Assembly (NCBI RefSeq): GCF_018760365.1
Contig: NZ_JAHIAB010000001.1
Coordinates: 575,813 to 639,812 of the forward strand
Origin: Pseudooceanicola endophyticus
Lineage (GTDB): Bacteria > Pseudomonadota > Alphaproteobacteria > Rhodobacterales > Rhodobacteraceae
Length of the DNA stretch: 64,000 bases
Reading direction: 5' to 3'
Part shown: positions 52,264 to 62,755 of the stretch, piece after piece
Layout of the letters: the number at the start of each line of letters is the position of its first letter
Numbering within the stretch: position 1 is the first letter of the stretch
The notes under the pieces: generated by a model
What the model was told of the DNA's origin: nothing
Seen by the model: only the letters and a program-made list of their open reading frames with translations
Database searches by the model: none
Made by a program: the position numbers and the translations under genes

Positions 52264-52369
52264 TCTCGCAATCGTGTAGCCGTCCCGTCTTTGATCTGCG
52301 CCGGGGCTGTCTAAATGCTCTGGACGACCGGCTTTTCCGCCCTGCGGGGCCGGTCCGAAGGAGAGTGAC

Positions 52370-53047
52370 ATGGACACCAACGACAAGACCGCCATCCAGA
52401 CCCTGTTCGACAAGCTTGCCGAGGTGGAGCGCCGCTTCCCCGCCCGTGACGGCGAGGCAGAGCGTTTCATTTCAGAGCAGGCCGCGCGCCATCCCGGTGC
52501 GCTTTATTACCTGGCCCAGACCGTGATCACCCAGGAACATGCGCTGAAGCTGGCCGAAGAAAAGCTGCGCCAGGCCGAGGCCGACCTGGCCGCCGCCCGC
52601 CAGTCCGACAATCGCGGCACCGGCTCCTTCCTGTCCGGCCTGTTCGGGGCCGGCCCGCGCGAAGAGCCCGCGCCGCGCAGCTACGGCGCCGTGCCTTCGG
52701 TGCCGCGCGGCGGGGCCGCACCGGCTGCCGCCCCCGCGGCCACCGGTTGGCAGCAGCAACCCCAGCAGGCCCCGCAGCAGCGCAGCTTCCTGGGCGGCGC
52801 CGCGCAGACCGCGCTTGGCGTCGCCGGCGGCGTGATGCTGGGCGAGGTCGTCGGCAGCATGTTCGGCCACCATGGCGGGCTGGGCGGCTTCGGCGGACCC
52901 GAGGAAGTCATCGTCGAACGCGAGGAGATCCTTCAGGATCCCACGGGCGCAGCCGCCAACCAGGCTCCGCAATTCGACAATACCGGTTTCGACAGCACCG
53001 GCTTCGATGACGCCGGCGGCTTCGACGACAGCGACGACTGGACCTGA
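52370..53047 (+). CDS. DUF2076 domain-containing protein
   Basis: Encodes 225 residues. The N-terminal half (DKTAIQTLFDKLAEVERRFP...LKLAEEKLRQAEADLAAAR) is a helical domain ending in a coiled coil, as in DUF2076. A Pro/Ala/Gln-rich linker, a Gly-rich segment (TALGVAGGVMLGEVVGSMFG) and an acidic tail with GFDS/GFDD repeats follow. GAAGGAGAG precedes the ATG. No enzymatic residues are evident; members are thought of as periplasmic or membrane-associated ligands, but the function is unknown. Convergent with the methyltransferase gene after 16 nt. Confidence 0.83.
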   Translation: MDTNDKTAIQTLFDKLAEVERRFPARDGEAERFISEQAARHPGALYYLAQTVITQEHALKLAEEKLRQAEADLAAARQSDNRGTGSFLSGLFGAGPREEPAPRSYGAVPSVPRGGAAPAAAPAATGWQQQPQQAPQQRSFLGGAAQTALGVAGGVMLGEVVGSMFGHHGGLGGFGGPEEVIVEREEILQDPTGAAANQAPQFDNTGFDSTGFDDAGGFDDSDDWT

Positions 53048-53063
53048 TCCGGCAGGCCCGGGG

Positions 53064-54176
53064 TCAGGCCCGGGCCGCCGCGCGGGGCGACGGACAGGCC
53101 ACCGGACCGCTCGCGCCGCCCTCTTCCTCTACCAGAAGGCTCAGCTGCGCGGCGTCGTGCTGCGCGCAGATGCGCAGGGCGCTGCCCGGCACCACCGGCA
53201 TCGGGCGGCGCAGCAGGAAGGCCGTGCGGCCCCAGTGGCCGCCGTCTTCCAGGCCATTGCCCAGCACGATCCCCTCGGCCAGCTGCAGGGTGAAGGACAC
53301 CAGAACCGCGTGGGCCAGGCCGGCCTGCGTGCAGGTCAGCGCGGTGTCGCAGCGCCCGGCGGCCAGGTCGGGCCGGGTGAAATCGAAGGTGAACAGCGCC
53401 TGCGGCGGGGCCAGAGGCCTGAGCGCCGTCGCCGCAAGATCGTTCGGGGTCAGCCGGGCCAGCCCGGCAAAGCCGTGAAAGGCGGATAGGTCGAACCCCT
53501 CGGCCCGGGCGGGCCGCCACAGGTCCCACAATGCGCCCCCCTGCACCGGCTGCGCGGTCAGCCCGCCCCAGTCCGGCACCGTGCGCGCGCCCGGACGGGC
53601 CAGCGCCCTCATGGCATGGACCAGCGTCGCCAGCGCCCCCTCGCCCAGCAGCACGGTATCGACGATCTCAGAGATCACCACGTCGGCGGGTTCGGGCAGG
53701 TCCTCACCGAGGATCAGCGCATGGGACATCTTCGGGATCACCGTGATGCGGTCCGACAGCCCGTTGGCCGCGATCACCGCCTCGGCCGCCCGGGCGATCA
53801 GCGGCGTCTGTTCGCAGCTGTAGACATGGCGCGCCCCCGCCCGCGCCGCCAGCATCGCCGTCAGCCCGGCCCCACAGCCGATGTCCAGAACGATGTCCCC
53901 GGGCCGCACCCTGGCGGCGATCGCCTCTGCATAGGCCCGGTTGCGCACCGCATCGGCCAGCATCGGGAAATGCCAGCGCGGCACGGTCATCTGGTGCAGA
54001 CGCTCCCTCAGGATCTGCGCCTCATGATGGCGGGGATCGCGCTCCAGCGCCTGCTCCAGCAGGTCCGCGGTGCGCAGGCCGCCATCGGTCATCGGGGTCA
54101 GCCGGGCGCGCCGGACCAGCGTGTCGGGATCGCAGGGCGGCGGGGCGTCGATACGGGGCGCATGGGCATTTGCCAT
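53064..54176 (-). CDS. PRMT7-like protein arginine methyltransferase homologue
   Basis: Encodes 370 residues from the ATG at 54176 (AGAGGA upstream; a TTG precedes it). WHFPMLADAVRNRAYAEAI, the SAM motif VLDIGCGAGLTAMLAARAG (about 96-114), acidic Glu122 and the double-E loop SEIVDTVLLGEG (169-180) follow the order of eukaryotic-type PRMT7. An N-terminal helical extension with ALERDPRHHEAQILRERL resembles a TPR-like helix pair. Such enzymes are uncommon in bacteria and their substrates there are mostly unknown. Stand-alone gene; the family call is good, the arginine specificity is inferred. Confidence 0.75.
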   Translation of the reverse strand: MANAHAPRIDAPPPCDPDTLVRRARLTPMTDGGLRTADLLEQALERDPRHHEAQILRERLHQMTVPRWHFPMLADAVRNRAYAEAIAARVRPGDIVLDIGCGAGLTAMLAARAGARHVYSCEQTPLIARAAEAVIAANGLSDRITVIPKMSHALILGEDLPEPADVVISEIVDTVLLGEGALATLVHAMRALARPGARTVPDWGGLTAQPVQGGALWDLWRPARAEGFDLSAFHGFAGLARLTPNDLAATALRPLAPPQALFTFDFTRPDLAAGRCDTALTCTQAGLAHAVLVSFTLQLAEGIVLGNGLEDGGHWGRTAFLLRRPMPVVPGSALRICAQHDAAQLSLLVEEEGGASGPVACPSPRAAARA

Positions 54177-54417
54177 CAAGGGTCCTCTTTCTAAGGCAGT
54201 GCGCCCCCGGCTTAGCCGCAGTCCCTGTAGATCGGGTAAAGGCGCACCGCCCCGCGCAAGCGCCCGTTTTCCGGGCCCCGGAACCGGGTTTGCCGGACGC
54301 GCCCCCCGCCCCGCAGGCCCTGCCGGGCACGGACGGGCTTTCCCTGCGCCTCACAACCCCTAGTCTGGCCCCGGACAGCCGGCGCGCCCGGCCCCCCAGA
54401 CCGACAGGACAGACCCG

Positions 54418-55401
54418 ATGACCCAGACTGCCCCGCTGCCGCCCCGCGACAGCCTGAAGATCCTCTTTGCCCACAACGCCTACGACATGAAACCGGTCTT
54501 CGATGCCCGGGGCCTCGGCATCACCAGCCGGCAGGTCACCACCCGCGAGGCCCTGGCCGAGGCCCTGCCGGAAGCCGATGTGCTGGTCGCCTCGGGCTTC
54601 TGGAAAAACGAGCTGCTGGCGCTGGCGCCGAGGCTGCGCTTCATCCAGTCGGTCAGCTCGGGCACCAACCAGTACGACCGCGATGCGCTGGCGGCGCGCG
54701 GCATCCGGCTGGCCTCGGGTCAGGGGGTGAATGTCAACGCGGTCTCAGAACATGCGCTCGGGCTGCTGCTGTCGCTGACCCGGCAGCTGGCGCTGGCGCG
54801 CGACAACCAGACCCGGGGCTACTGGCGCCCCGAGATCCCCGATGCCGCGATCCGCGAGGACGAGCTGCCCGGCAAGACCATGGTCATCGTCGGGACCGGC
54901 GGCATCGGCGACCGCATCGCCCGGCTGGCCCGGGCCTTCGACATGCGGGTGATCGGGGTGCGCCGCGATCCCACGAAGGGGGCAGGCCATGCCGATGCGG
55001 TGCATGGGCTGGCCGACCTGCCCCAGCTTTTGCCCGAGGCCGACGTGGTGGTCCTCAGCTGCCCGCTGACCGAGGAGACCGCCGGGCTGATCGGCCCCGC
55101 CGCCCTTGCGGCGATGAAGCCCACCGCGCTGCTGGTCAACGTGGCGCGCGGCGGCTGCGTCGATGAACCGGCGCTGATCGCGGCACTGAACGAAGGCCGG
55201 ATCGCCGGCGCCGGGCTGGACGTCACCGCGACCGAGCCGCTGCCCGCCGACAGCCCGCTCTGGTCCATGAAGAACGTCGTTCTGACCTCTCATGCGGCGG
55301 GGGAAACCCGGCGCTACGAGGCCAATGTGGTCGATCTTCTGGTGCGCAACCTCGACCGGCTCTGGGCCGGAGAGACGGCGCTGGTCAACCAGATCGTCTG
55401 A
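54418..55401 (+). CDS. D-2-hydroxyacid dehydrogenase family protein
   Basis: Encodes 327 residues. Family features are the cofactor motif GTGGIGDRIARLARAF, the catalytic Arg in NVARGGCVDEPAL, and the final catalytic His in VLTSHAAGET. The sequence FIQSVSSGTNQYDRDALAARGI is typical of GhrA-like or general 2-hydroxyacid dehydrogenases, so reduction of glyoxylate or another 2-keto acid is likely. It lies 118 nt upstream of the Ugp-like operon, but the PHO-box-like promoter region between them suggests separate transcription. It is distinct in sequence from the family member at 31273. Confidence 0.87.
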   Translation: MTQTAPLPPRDSLKILFAHNAYDMKPVFDARGLGITSRQVTTREALAEALPEADVLVASGFWKNELLALAPRLRFIQSVSSGTNQYDRDALAARGIRLASGQGVNVNAVSEHALGLLLSLTRQLALARDNQTRGYWRPEIPDAAIREDELPGKTMVIVGTGGIGDRIARLARAFDMRVIGVRRDPTKGAGHADAVHGLADLPQLLPEADVVVLSCPLTEETAGLIGPAALAAMKPTALLVNVARGGCVDEPALIAALNEGRIAGAGLDVTATEPLPADSPLWSMKNVVLTSHAAGETRRYEANVVDLLVRNLDRLWAGETALVNQIV

Positions 55402-55432
55402 TCCGCCGCCCCTGCCCCAAGGTCCGGCCCCG

Positions 55433-55475
55433 GCGCCATGAAACTTTCATGTCCCTGTCGCCGGACCTTTACCAT
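55433..55475 (+). promoter_or_regulatory. PHO-box-like promoter of the Ugp-like operon
   Basis: CTTTCAT (55444-55450) and CTGTCGC (55455-55461) are 11 bp apart and resemble the PhoB half-site CTGTCAT; a weaker third unit GCGCCAT lies 11 bp upstream. A -10-like TACCAT follows at 55470-55475, the spacing expected when a PHO box replaces the -35. The overlapping dyad CATGAAA-C-TTTCATG (55437-55451) is an alternative operator. Confidence 0.5.
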
Positions 55476-55519
55476 CGGGCGCCAAAGCCCTGCGGGTGAA
55501 GACATCCGCAGGAGGCCCC

Positions 55520-56649
<1,130 letters not shown>

Positions 56650-56653
<4 letters not shown>

Positions 56654-57567
56654 GCGTGACCGACATGGCCGACATGGCCCCCGCCGCCCGTCCCCGCAGC
56701 CTTGAGGACCGCCGCCTGCGCAAGGGGATCCTCTTTGCCCTGCCCGCCGGCCTGCTGCTGCTGGCGATCTACATCGTCCCGCTGCTGGTGCTGGGGGGCT
56801 TCTCGCTGACCGATTACCGGCTGGGCGCGCTGAACTGGCACTTCATCGGGCTGGAAAACTTTGCCCATGCCTTCGCCGATCCGGTCTTCCTGCGGGCGCT
56901 GCGCAACACGGTCCTTTATGCCGCGATCGTCATCCCCTGCGGGATCTTCCTCGGGCTTGGCGTGGCGCTTCTGGTGCATGGGCGCAAGCGCACGCGGGGG
57001 TTCTGGGAATTCGCCTATTTCCTGCCCGTGACCGCCACGCTGGTCGCCATGGCGACCGTCTGGCAGTTCCTGCTGCACCCGACGCTGGGCCCGGTCAATG
57101 CCGCGATCACCTTCCTGGGCTTCGATCCGGTTTCCTTCCTCGGGAACCCGAAGCTGCTGATCCCGACGCTGGCGCTGATCGGCACCTGGCAGGTGGTGGG
57201 CTTCAACATGGTGCTGTTCCTCGCGGGGCTGACCGCGATCCCGAAGGACCTGCTGGAGGCCGCCCGGCTGGACGGCGCGAAATCCCCCATCGACCGCTTC
57301 CTGACCGTGACCTGGCCGATGCTGGGGCCGACGACGATGTTCGTCACCGTCACCACCTCGATCACCGCCTTCAAGGTCTTCGAGACCGTCGCCGTGCTGA
57401 CCAAGGGCCGCGCCGGATCGGAAACGCTGCTCTATGCGCTCTACCTCGAAGGGTTCGACTATTCCAACACCGGCTATGCGGCGGCGCTGACGCTGATCTT
57501 CCTCGCCATCGTGCTGGTGCTGTCCATCGGGCAGACGCTGAAGCTTGAAAAGAAGGTGCATTACTGA
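56650..57567 (+). CDS. CUT1-type ABC transporter permease (UgpA/MalF-like)
   Basis: Encodes 305 residues with six transmembrane segments, beginning ILFALPAGLLLLAIYIVPLL. The cytoplasmic coupling loop LEAARLDGAKSPIDRFLTVT is the EAA motif of binding-protein-dependent permeases. It overlaps the ATPase gene by 4 nt and the second permease by one base, so the set is translated together. The family is that of UgpA/MalF/LacF transporters. Confidence 0.93.
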
Positions 57568-58382
57568 TGCTGCGCCGATACCTGCCCCATCTTGTGCTGG
57601 CGCTTGGCGCCGTGGTGATGCTGCTGCCCTTCTACTGGATGGGCCTGACCGCGATCCGCCCCCCGGCCGAGGTCTTCGACATCTCGCTCTGGCCGATCCC
57701 GAAGCATTTCGCCGGGGTCGAGAACTTCACCCAGGCTGCGACCTCCGTGCCCATGGCGCGCTTCATGCTGAACGGGGTGATCGTCTGCGGCGGCATCCTG
57801 ATCGTGCAGGTCGCAACCGCCGTGCCCTGCGCCTATGCGCTGGCCAAGCTGCGCTTTCCGGGCCGCCGGATCCTGCTGTCGATGGTCATTGCCGCGCTTT
57901 GCGTGCCGATGCAGGCCCTCGCGCTGCCGCTTTTCGTGGGGCTGGCCAAGACGCATATGCTCAACACCTATTTCGCGATGATGGCGCCGTTCTTCCTGTC
58001 GGTCTTCGCGATCTTCCTGTTCTACCAGTCCTTCCGCTCCTACCCCGACGAGATCCTGGAAGCCGCCCGCATGGATGGCTTCTCCGAGATGGAGATCTGC
58101 TGGGGCCTGGTGCTGCGCGCCTCGCTGCCCGCACTGGCCGCCTTCGCGGTCTTCTCGATCGTGGCGCACTGGAACGACCTCTACTGGCCGATGATCGTCG
58201 TCACCAAGACCGAGCTCGCGCCGCCGCCGCTGGGGATGCTGTTCTTCTCAGACGCGGAAACCGGCGCCAACTACGGCGCGCTGATGGCGGGCGCCACGCT
58301 GATCACGGCGCCCATCGTCATCTGCTTCCTCCTGGCCCGCAAGCAATTCATCGCGGGCATCACCATGACCGGCGTCAAGTGA
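57567..58382 (+). CDS. CUT1-type ABC transporter permease (UgpE/MalG-like)
   Basis: Encodes 271 residues with six transmembrane segments, starting LPHLVLALGAVVMLLPFYWM. The EAA loop reads LEAARMDGFSEMEICWGLVL. The start ATG shares a base with the preceding TGA. It is the partner permease of the UgpA-like protein and is followed 41 nt later by the binding-protein gene. Confidence 0.93.
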   Translation: MLRRYLPHLVLALGAVVMLLPFYWMGLTAIRPPAEVFDISLWPIPKHFAGVENFTQAATSVPMARFMLNGVIVCGGILIVQVATAVPCAYALAKLRFPGRRILLSMVIAALCVPMQALALPLFVGLAKTHMLNTYFAMMAPFFLSVFAIFLFYQSFRSYPDEILEAARMDGFSEMEICWGLVLRASLPALAAFAVFSIVAHWNDLYWPMIVVTKTELAPPPLGMLFFSDAETGANYGALMAGATLITAPIVICFLLARKQFIAGITMTGVK

Positions 58383-58423
58383 CGCCGCCTTTCGCAACCT
58401 CCCTGCAAACCCCGGAGATCACG

Positions 58424-59716
58424 ATGAAACCGAACCGTCGTTCCCTGCTGCGCGGCCTGAGCGCGGGCGTCGCCCTGATGGGCCTTGCCGTTCCCGCCAT
58501 GGCCAAGGACGTCACCCTGAACGTCCTCTACAACATGCCCGGCTTCACCAAGTTCCATCAGCCGCTGGCGGAAGAGTTCGAAAAGAACAATCCCGGCGTG
58601 AAGATCAACTTCCTGGCGCCCGCCGCCAACTACACCGACGGCCAGGCGCAGGTGCTGCGCTCGGCCGTGACGGGCGAGCTGCCGGATGTCTACTTCTCGG
58701 GCTACAACCTGACGGCCGAGCTGGTGCACACGCTGGCACCGCGCGGCCAGATCACCGATCTGGGGCCGTTCATTCAGGCCGATGGTGGCCAGGCTTTCCT
58801 GGATGCCAACTACACGCCCAACATGGCGGCGCTTGGCCAGATCGACGGCAAGCAGTACGGCCTGCCGGTCAATGCCTCCTCGCCGATCCTCTACATCAAC
58901 GCCGATCTGGTGAAGGAAGCGGGCGCCGATCCCGCCCATATGCCCGACACGATGCCGGGCCTCATCGCCCTCGGCAAGAAGATCCACGAGATGCACCCCG
59001 ATGTCGCCGGCATGGCCTATGACATCGCCGGCTGGCCCGATGACTGGCTGTGGCAGGCGCTGATCTTCGAACAGGGCGGTAAGCTGGTCGACGAAAAGAC
59101 CGGCAAGGTCGCCTTCGACAACGAGATCGGCCTGAACGCGCTGAAGATGATCCGCCAGATGGTGACCGAGGCCGGCGCCCCGACGCTGGACTGGGATCAG
59201 GCGCGTCAGCAGTTCGGCGCCGGCAAGACCGGCTTCATGGTCTCGACCCCCGCCCATGTGCAGACCATCGAAGGGCTGGTCGGCGATCGGTTCCAGCTGA
59301 CCACCGCGACCTTCCCGCTGGATGACAAGGCCAAGGGCGGCGTGCCGACGGGTGGCAACTCTGCCGTGATCCTGACCCAGGACAAGGACAAGCAGGCCGC
59401 CGCCTGGAAGTACCTGAAATGGATCACCGGCCCCGAGGCGCAGAACGTCATCGTGCGCATCACCGGCTACCTGCCGACCAACAAGAACGCCACCGGCGCC
59501 GACTACCTCGCGCCCTACTACGCCGAGCATCCGAACGTGAAGACCGCCTCCCTTCAGGCCGACAAGTCCCTGCCCTGGGCGGGCTATCCGGGCGGTGACT
59601 CGGTCCGGATCTGGCGCACGCAGCGCGACATCATCGGCACCGTCATGCGCGGCGAGGTCTCTCCCGAAGACGGGCTCGCGCAGATGGTCGAAGCGACCAA
59701 CGGCCTGATGAACTGA
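58424..59716 (+). CDS. ABC transporter extracellular solute-binding protein (family 1, UgpB-like)
   Basis: Encodes 430 residues. An RR-containing signal peptide (MKPNRRSLLRGLSAGVALMG...AMA) precedes a family-1 binding protein with FTKFHQPLAEEFEKNNPGVK and GKQYGLPVNASSPILYINAD. CGGAG lies upstream of the ATG. The RRSLLRG start could also be read as a Tat-like signal. It is the ligand-binding part of the importer; with the downstream phosphodiesterase and PHO-box-like promoter, a glycerophosphodiester or glycerol phosphate ligand is plausible but not proven. Confidence 0.9.
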   Translation: MKPNRRSLLRGLSAGVALMGLAVPAMAKDVTLNVLYNMPGFTKFHQPLAEEFEKNNPGVKINFLAPAANYTDGQAQVLRSAVTGELPDVYFSGYNLTAELVHTLAPRGQITDLGPFIQADGGQAFLDANYTPNMAALGQIDGKQYGLPVNASSPILYINADLVKEAGADPAHMPDTMPGLIALGKKIHEMHPDVAGMAYDIAGWPDDWLWQALIFEQGGKLVDEKTGKVAFDNEIGLNALKMIRQMVTEAGAPTLDWDQARQQFGAGKTGFMVSTPAHVQTIEGLVGDRFQLTTATFPLDDKAKGGVPTGGNSAVILTQDKDKQAAAWKYLKWITGPEAQNVIVRITGYLPTNKNATGADYLAPYYAEHPNVKTASLQADKSLPWAGYPGGDSVRIWRTQRDIIGTVMRGEVSPEDGLAQMVEATNGLMN

Positions 59717-59738
59717 GCCCGGGGCCAAGGCCCTGACC

Positions 59739-59768
59739 GGGATGCGGGAGGGGGCCCTTCCGCATCCC
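59739..59768 (+). other. Hairpin after the binding-protein gene
   Basis: GGGATGCGG pairs perfectly with CCGCATCCC, with an inner AGGG/CCCT stem. It starts 22 nt past the binding-protein stop and before the phosphodiesterase gene. Like the hairpin at 47525-47549, it likely protects the binding-protein mRNA or attenuates distal expression. Confidence 0.55.
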
Positions 59769-59787
59769 TTGCCGTTTCGAGGACACC

Positions 59788-60588
59788 ATGAAGATCATCC
59801 AGCTGACCGACACCCACCTGATGCCCCCGGGCAGCCCCGCCTACCACATGGACCCGGAGGCGCAGCTGCGCGCCGCCCTGGCCGACATCACCGCAAGGCA
59901 CGGCGATGCCGACCTGCTGGTGATCACCGGGGACCTGTGCAACCACGGCGACCCCGAGGCCTATGCCCTGCTGCGCGACCTGCTTGCGGACCTGCCCTTC
60001 CCGGTGCAGCTGCTGCTGGGCAACCACGACGACCGGCCGAATTTCATCGCCGCCTTCCCCAAGCATCCGCTGGATGCCAACGGCTATGTCCAGGACTGGC
60101 GCGACACGCCCTTCGGGCGGCTGATCTTCCTTGATACCCACGGCGCGGGCGTCATCGGCGGGATCTTCGACGCCGACCGGATGGAGTTCCTCGACGATGC
60201 GCTGCGCGGCGCCGGAGCGCTGCCGGTCACCGTCTTCGTGCATCATCCCCCGATCGGCGACGGCATCCGGCATTTCCGCGACATTTCCCTGCATGACGAG
60301 GGGCGCCTGATCGCCCGGCTGGCCGCCCATGGCCCCGGCGTGCGCCATATCGTCTTCGGCCATATCCACATCCCGATGGCGGGCACCTCTCCGGAAGGAA
60401 TCTCCTACAGCTCGGGTCAGGCCTGTTCGCACCGCTTCATCACCGACCTCGACAGCCCGACGCCGGACTGGACCGGCGGCAATCCCTGCTACCGCATCCT
60501 GATGCTGGACGAGCTGGGCCTGCGCGCCTTCATGGCCGAGGCCGGCCAGCCGGTGCTGTCGCGCGCCACGCTCTGCACCGGCCCCTGA
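59788..60588 (+). CDS. Metallophosphoesterase / cyclic or glycerophosphodiester phosphodiesterase
   Basis: Encodes 266 residues of the calcineurin-like family. Metal ligands appear in order: Asp8/His10 (LTDTHL), Asp49 ([10 protein letters not shown]), Asn79/His80 (LGNHDD), the HHPP histidines and the final GHIHIP motif. This is the CpdA/GpdQ arrangement of class III phosphodiesterases. No signal peptide, hence cytoplasmic. Last gene of the Ugp-like operon; GpdQ-type hydrolysis of an imported glycerophosphodiester would release glycerol 3-phosphate and fits the transporter. cAMP hydrolysis is an alternative. Confidence 0.88.
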   Translation: MKIIQLTDTHLMPPGSPAYHMDPEAQLRAALADITARHGDADLLVITGDLCNHGDPEAYALLRDLLADLPFPVQLLLGNHDDRPNFIAAFPKHPLDANGYVQDWRDTPFGRLIFLDTHGAGVIGGIFDADRMEFLDDALRGAGALPVTVFVHHPPIGDGIRHFRDISLHDEGRLIARLAAHGPGVRHIVFGHIHIPMAGTSPEGISYSSGQACSHRFITDLDSPTPDWTGGNPCYRILMLDELGLRAFMAEAGQPVLSRATLCTGP

Positions 60589-60611
60589 AGCCGGCGCCTT
60601 CCCCCGGGGCC

Positions 60612-60655
60612 CCCGCCGGGCAGATCCCTCGCGTCTTCCGGATCTTCCCGGCGGG
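60612..60655 (+). terminator. Terminator of the Ugp-like operon
   Basis: CCCGCCGGG pairs with CCCGGCGGG and, inside it, AGATCC with GGATCT, giving a 15-bp stem with one mismatch and a 12-nt loop. It is 23 nt past the phosphodiesterase stop. A U-tract is nearly absent (TCTC), but the stem is one of the most stable in the window. Confidence 0.65.
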
Positions 60656-60772
60656 TCTCAACCACTGATTAAGGTCCCGGTCTTATCTCCTGCTGCGACG
60701 CCAAGGCGCCGCATCCGTCGGGTCGCTCCTGGCGTTCCGGCATGCCGGCCAACGCCCCGGGAGAACGATCAC

Positions 60773-62713
60773 ATGGCTCTTGTGAAGAAGCAGAATTCCA
60801 CCACCCCCGCCCCCCGCGAGGAGGCCCTGGATGCCGATTTCCAGGCCGCCGCAAGCGACCGCCGCCCCCGCGCCGCCGCCGACCAGAAGCGCCAGCGCGC
60901 CCGCACCCTGGCCCGCCAGCAGCAGGCCGCCGAACGCATCGCAGGGGCCTCGGCCGATCTCAACACCGGGGTCTCGCAGGCCAGCGCCGCAACCGAGGAA
61001 CTGTCCCAGGCGATGCAGCAGATTGCCAGCGGCGCCGAGGAGGCCGCCTCGGCGAGCGAGGAAAGCGCCGCCGCGATGACCCAGATCAGCCGCCGGGTCG
61101 GCCTGCAGCGGGAGATGGCGGAGACCTCACGCGATACCACCCAGAAGCTTCAGGCCTTGCTGGAGGAAACCAATACCAGCGTCGCCCTGATGATCGACAA
61201 CGTCGGCCGGGCCTCGCGCCGGCAGTCGGCCTCGGTCATGAAGATGGAAGAGCTGGAAAGCCAGGCCAAGGGCATCATCGAGGCCGTCAACCAGGTGATC
61301 CGGATCGCCGACCAGACCAACCTGCTGGCGCTGAATGCCGCGATCGAGGCGGCGCGGGCCGGCAAGCACGGCAAGGGGTTCGCCGTGGTCGCCGACACGG
61401 TGCGCACCCTGGCCGAGGCTTCGGAGAAGAACGCCACCAACATCGACACGCTGATCCGCCAGATCCAGACCGGCGCGCAGCAGATCTCGGACGGGGTGCG
61501 CCAGTCGGCGGAGGCCGCCGCGACCGAGGTCGAGAAGGGCCGCCGCGTCACCGCCCAGCTGGACGAGATCAAGGCCGACATGACGGAGATCATGGTCGGC
61601 GCGCGCGAACTGGCAGAGGCCGCGCTGGAGATGGGCACCGCCGCCGCCCAGGCCCAGAAGGGCGCCGAGGAGGTGGCCGCCGCCGCCGAGGAACAGTCCG
61701 CAGGCGCCCAGCAGGCCCGCAAGGCGGTGGACATGCAGGCCCAGGCCCTGGCCGAGGCCGAGCGCGCCGCCGCCGAACTGGACGATCTCTCGGACGAGCT
61801 GAAGACCTCCACCGACATTGCCAAGTCCTCCGAGGAGGTCGCCGCCGCCGCCGAGGAACTTTCCGCCTCCATCCAGGAGCTCAACCGCGCCAGCAGCCAG
61901 ATCATGGGCGCCATCCGCGAGATCGCCGATACCGCCTCGGCGCAGTCGGCAGCGGTGGAACAGGGCGTCGCCGGCATTGGCCAGATCGAGACCAACTCGG
62001 CGCTCGCGGAATCGCGTTCCTCTGCCGCGCTGGAGAAGGGCGAGGCGATCCGCACGCTGCTGGAAAGCAACAAGGCCAGCATCGACGCGATGATCACCGG
62101 CATTTCCGGCGCAATGGATGCGGCGCAGAAATCCGTCGAGGAGATCCAGGAGCTGGAGCTGATCAGCCGCAAGATCGACAAGATCGTCGATGCCATCGCC
62201 AATGTGGCGATCCAGACCAGCATGCTGGCGGTGAACGGCGCGGTGGAGGCCGCACGGGCGGGCGAATACGGCAAGGGCTTTGCCGTGGTCTCGACCGACA
62301 TCCAGAACCTGGCCAATGACGCTGCCGTCAATGCCGAGCAGATCAAGGACATGGTGAAGGGCATCCAGGACCAGATCGGGGTGGTGCGCTCGGATCTTCT
62401 GGCCACGGCCGAGGCCTCTCTGGCCGAGGTCGAGCGCGCCACGGTCACCACCACCCAGCTGGTCACCGTGGCCAGCGACATGACTTCGGTGATCGGCGGC
62501 AACCAGGAGATCCAGAACGCCTGCCTGGAAATCACCCGCGCCGTCGCCGATGCCAAGCGCGGGATGGAGCAGATCGCCTCGGCCGCCGAACAGGCGCGCA
62601 CCGCCGCCGAACAGGCCGCCGCCGCCGCCCGTCAGCAAAGCAACGGCGGAGAGGAATTGGCCACCACCATCGACAGCATCGCGGCCATCGCCGACGAACT
62701 TCAGAGCGCGTGA
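60773..62713 (+). CDS. Soluble methyl-accepting chemotaxis protein with two signalling tips
   Basis: Encodes 646 residues, almost entirely long heptad-type helices. No transmembrane segment and no recognisable ligand-binding domain are present; a short basic N-terminus leads directly into coiled coil. A canonical receptor tip lies at about 170-216 ([35 protein letters not shown]). A second, variant tip lies at about 470-516 ([36 protein letters not shown]). Each is flanked by its own descending and ascending helices, so the chain looks like two tandem MCP hairpins. It lies 42 nt upstream of a two-domain CheW gene. Confidence 0.88.
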   Translation: MALVKKQNSTTPAPREEALDADFQAAASDRRPRAAADQKRQRARTLARQQQAAERIAGASADLNTGVSQASAATEELSQAMQQIASGAEEAASASEESAAAMTQISRRVGLQREMAETSRDTTQKLQALLEETNTSVALMIDNVGRASRRQSASVMKMEELESQAKGIIEAVNQVIRIADQTNLLALNAAIEAARAGKHGKGFAVVADTVRTLAEASEKNATNIDTLIRQIQTGAQQISDGVRQSAEAAATEVEKGRRVTAQLDEIKADMTEIMVGARELAEAALEMGTAAAQAQKGAEEVAAAAEEQSAGAQQARKAVDMQAQALAEAERAAAELDDLSDELKTSTDIAKSSEEVAAAAEELSASIQELNRASSQIMGAIREIADTASAQSAAVEQGVAGIGQIETNSALAESRSSAALEKGEAIRTLLESNKASIDAMITGISGAMDAAQKSVEEIQELELISRKIDKIVDAIANVAIQTSMLAVNGAVEAARAGEYGKGFAVVSTDIQNLANDAAVNAEQIKDMVKGIQDQIGVVRSDLLATAEASLAEVERATVTTTQLVTVASDMTSVIGGNQEIQNACLEITRAVADAKRGMEQIASAAEQARTAAEQAAAAARQQSNGGEELATTIDSIAAIADELQSA

Positions 62714-62755
62714 GGCTCCGGTCCCGCGGACCCCGCCCAGGCAGGAGGACGACCC

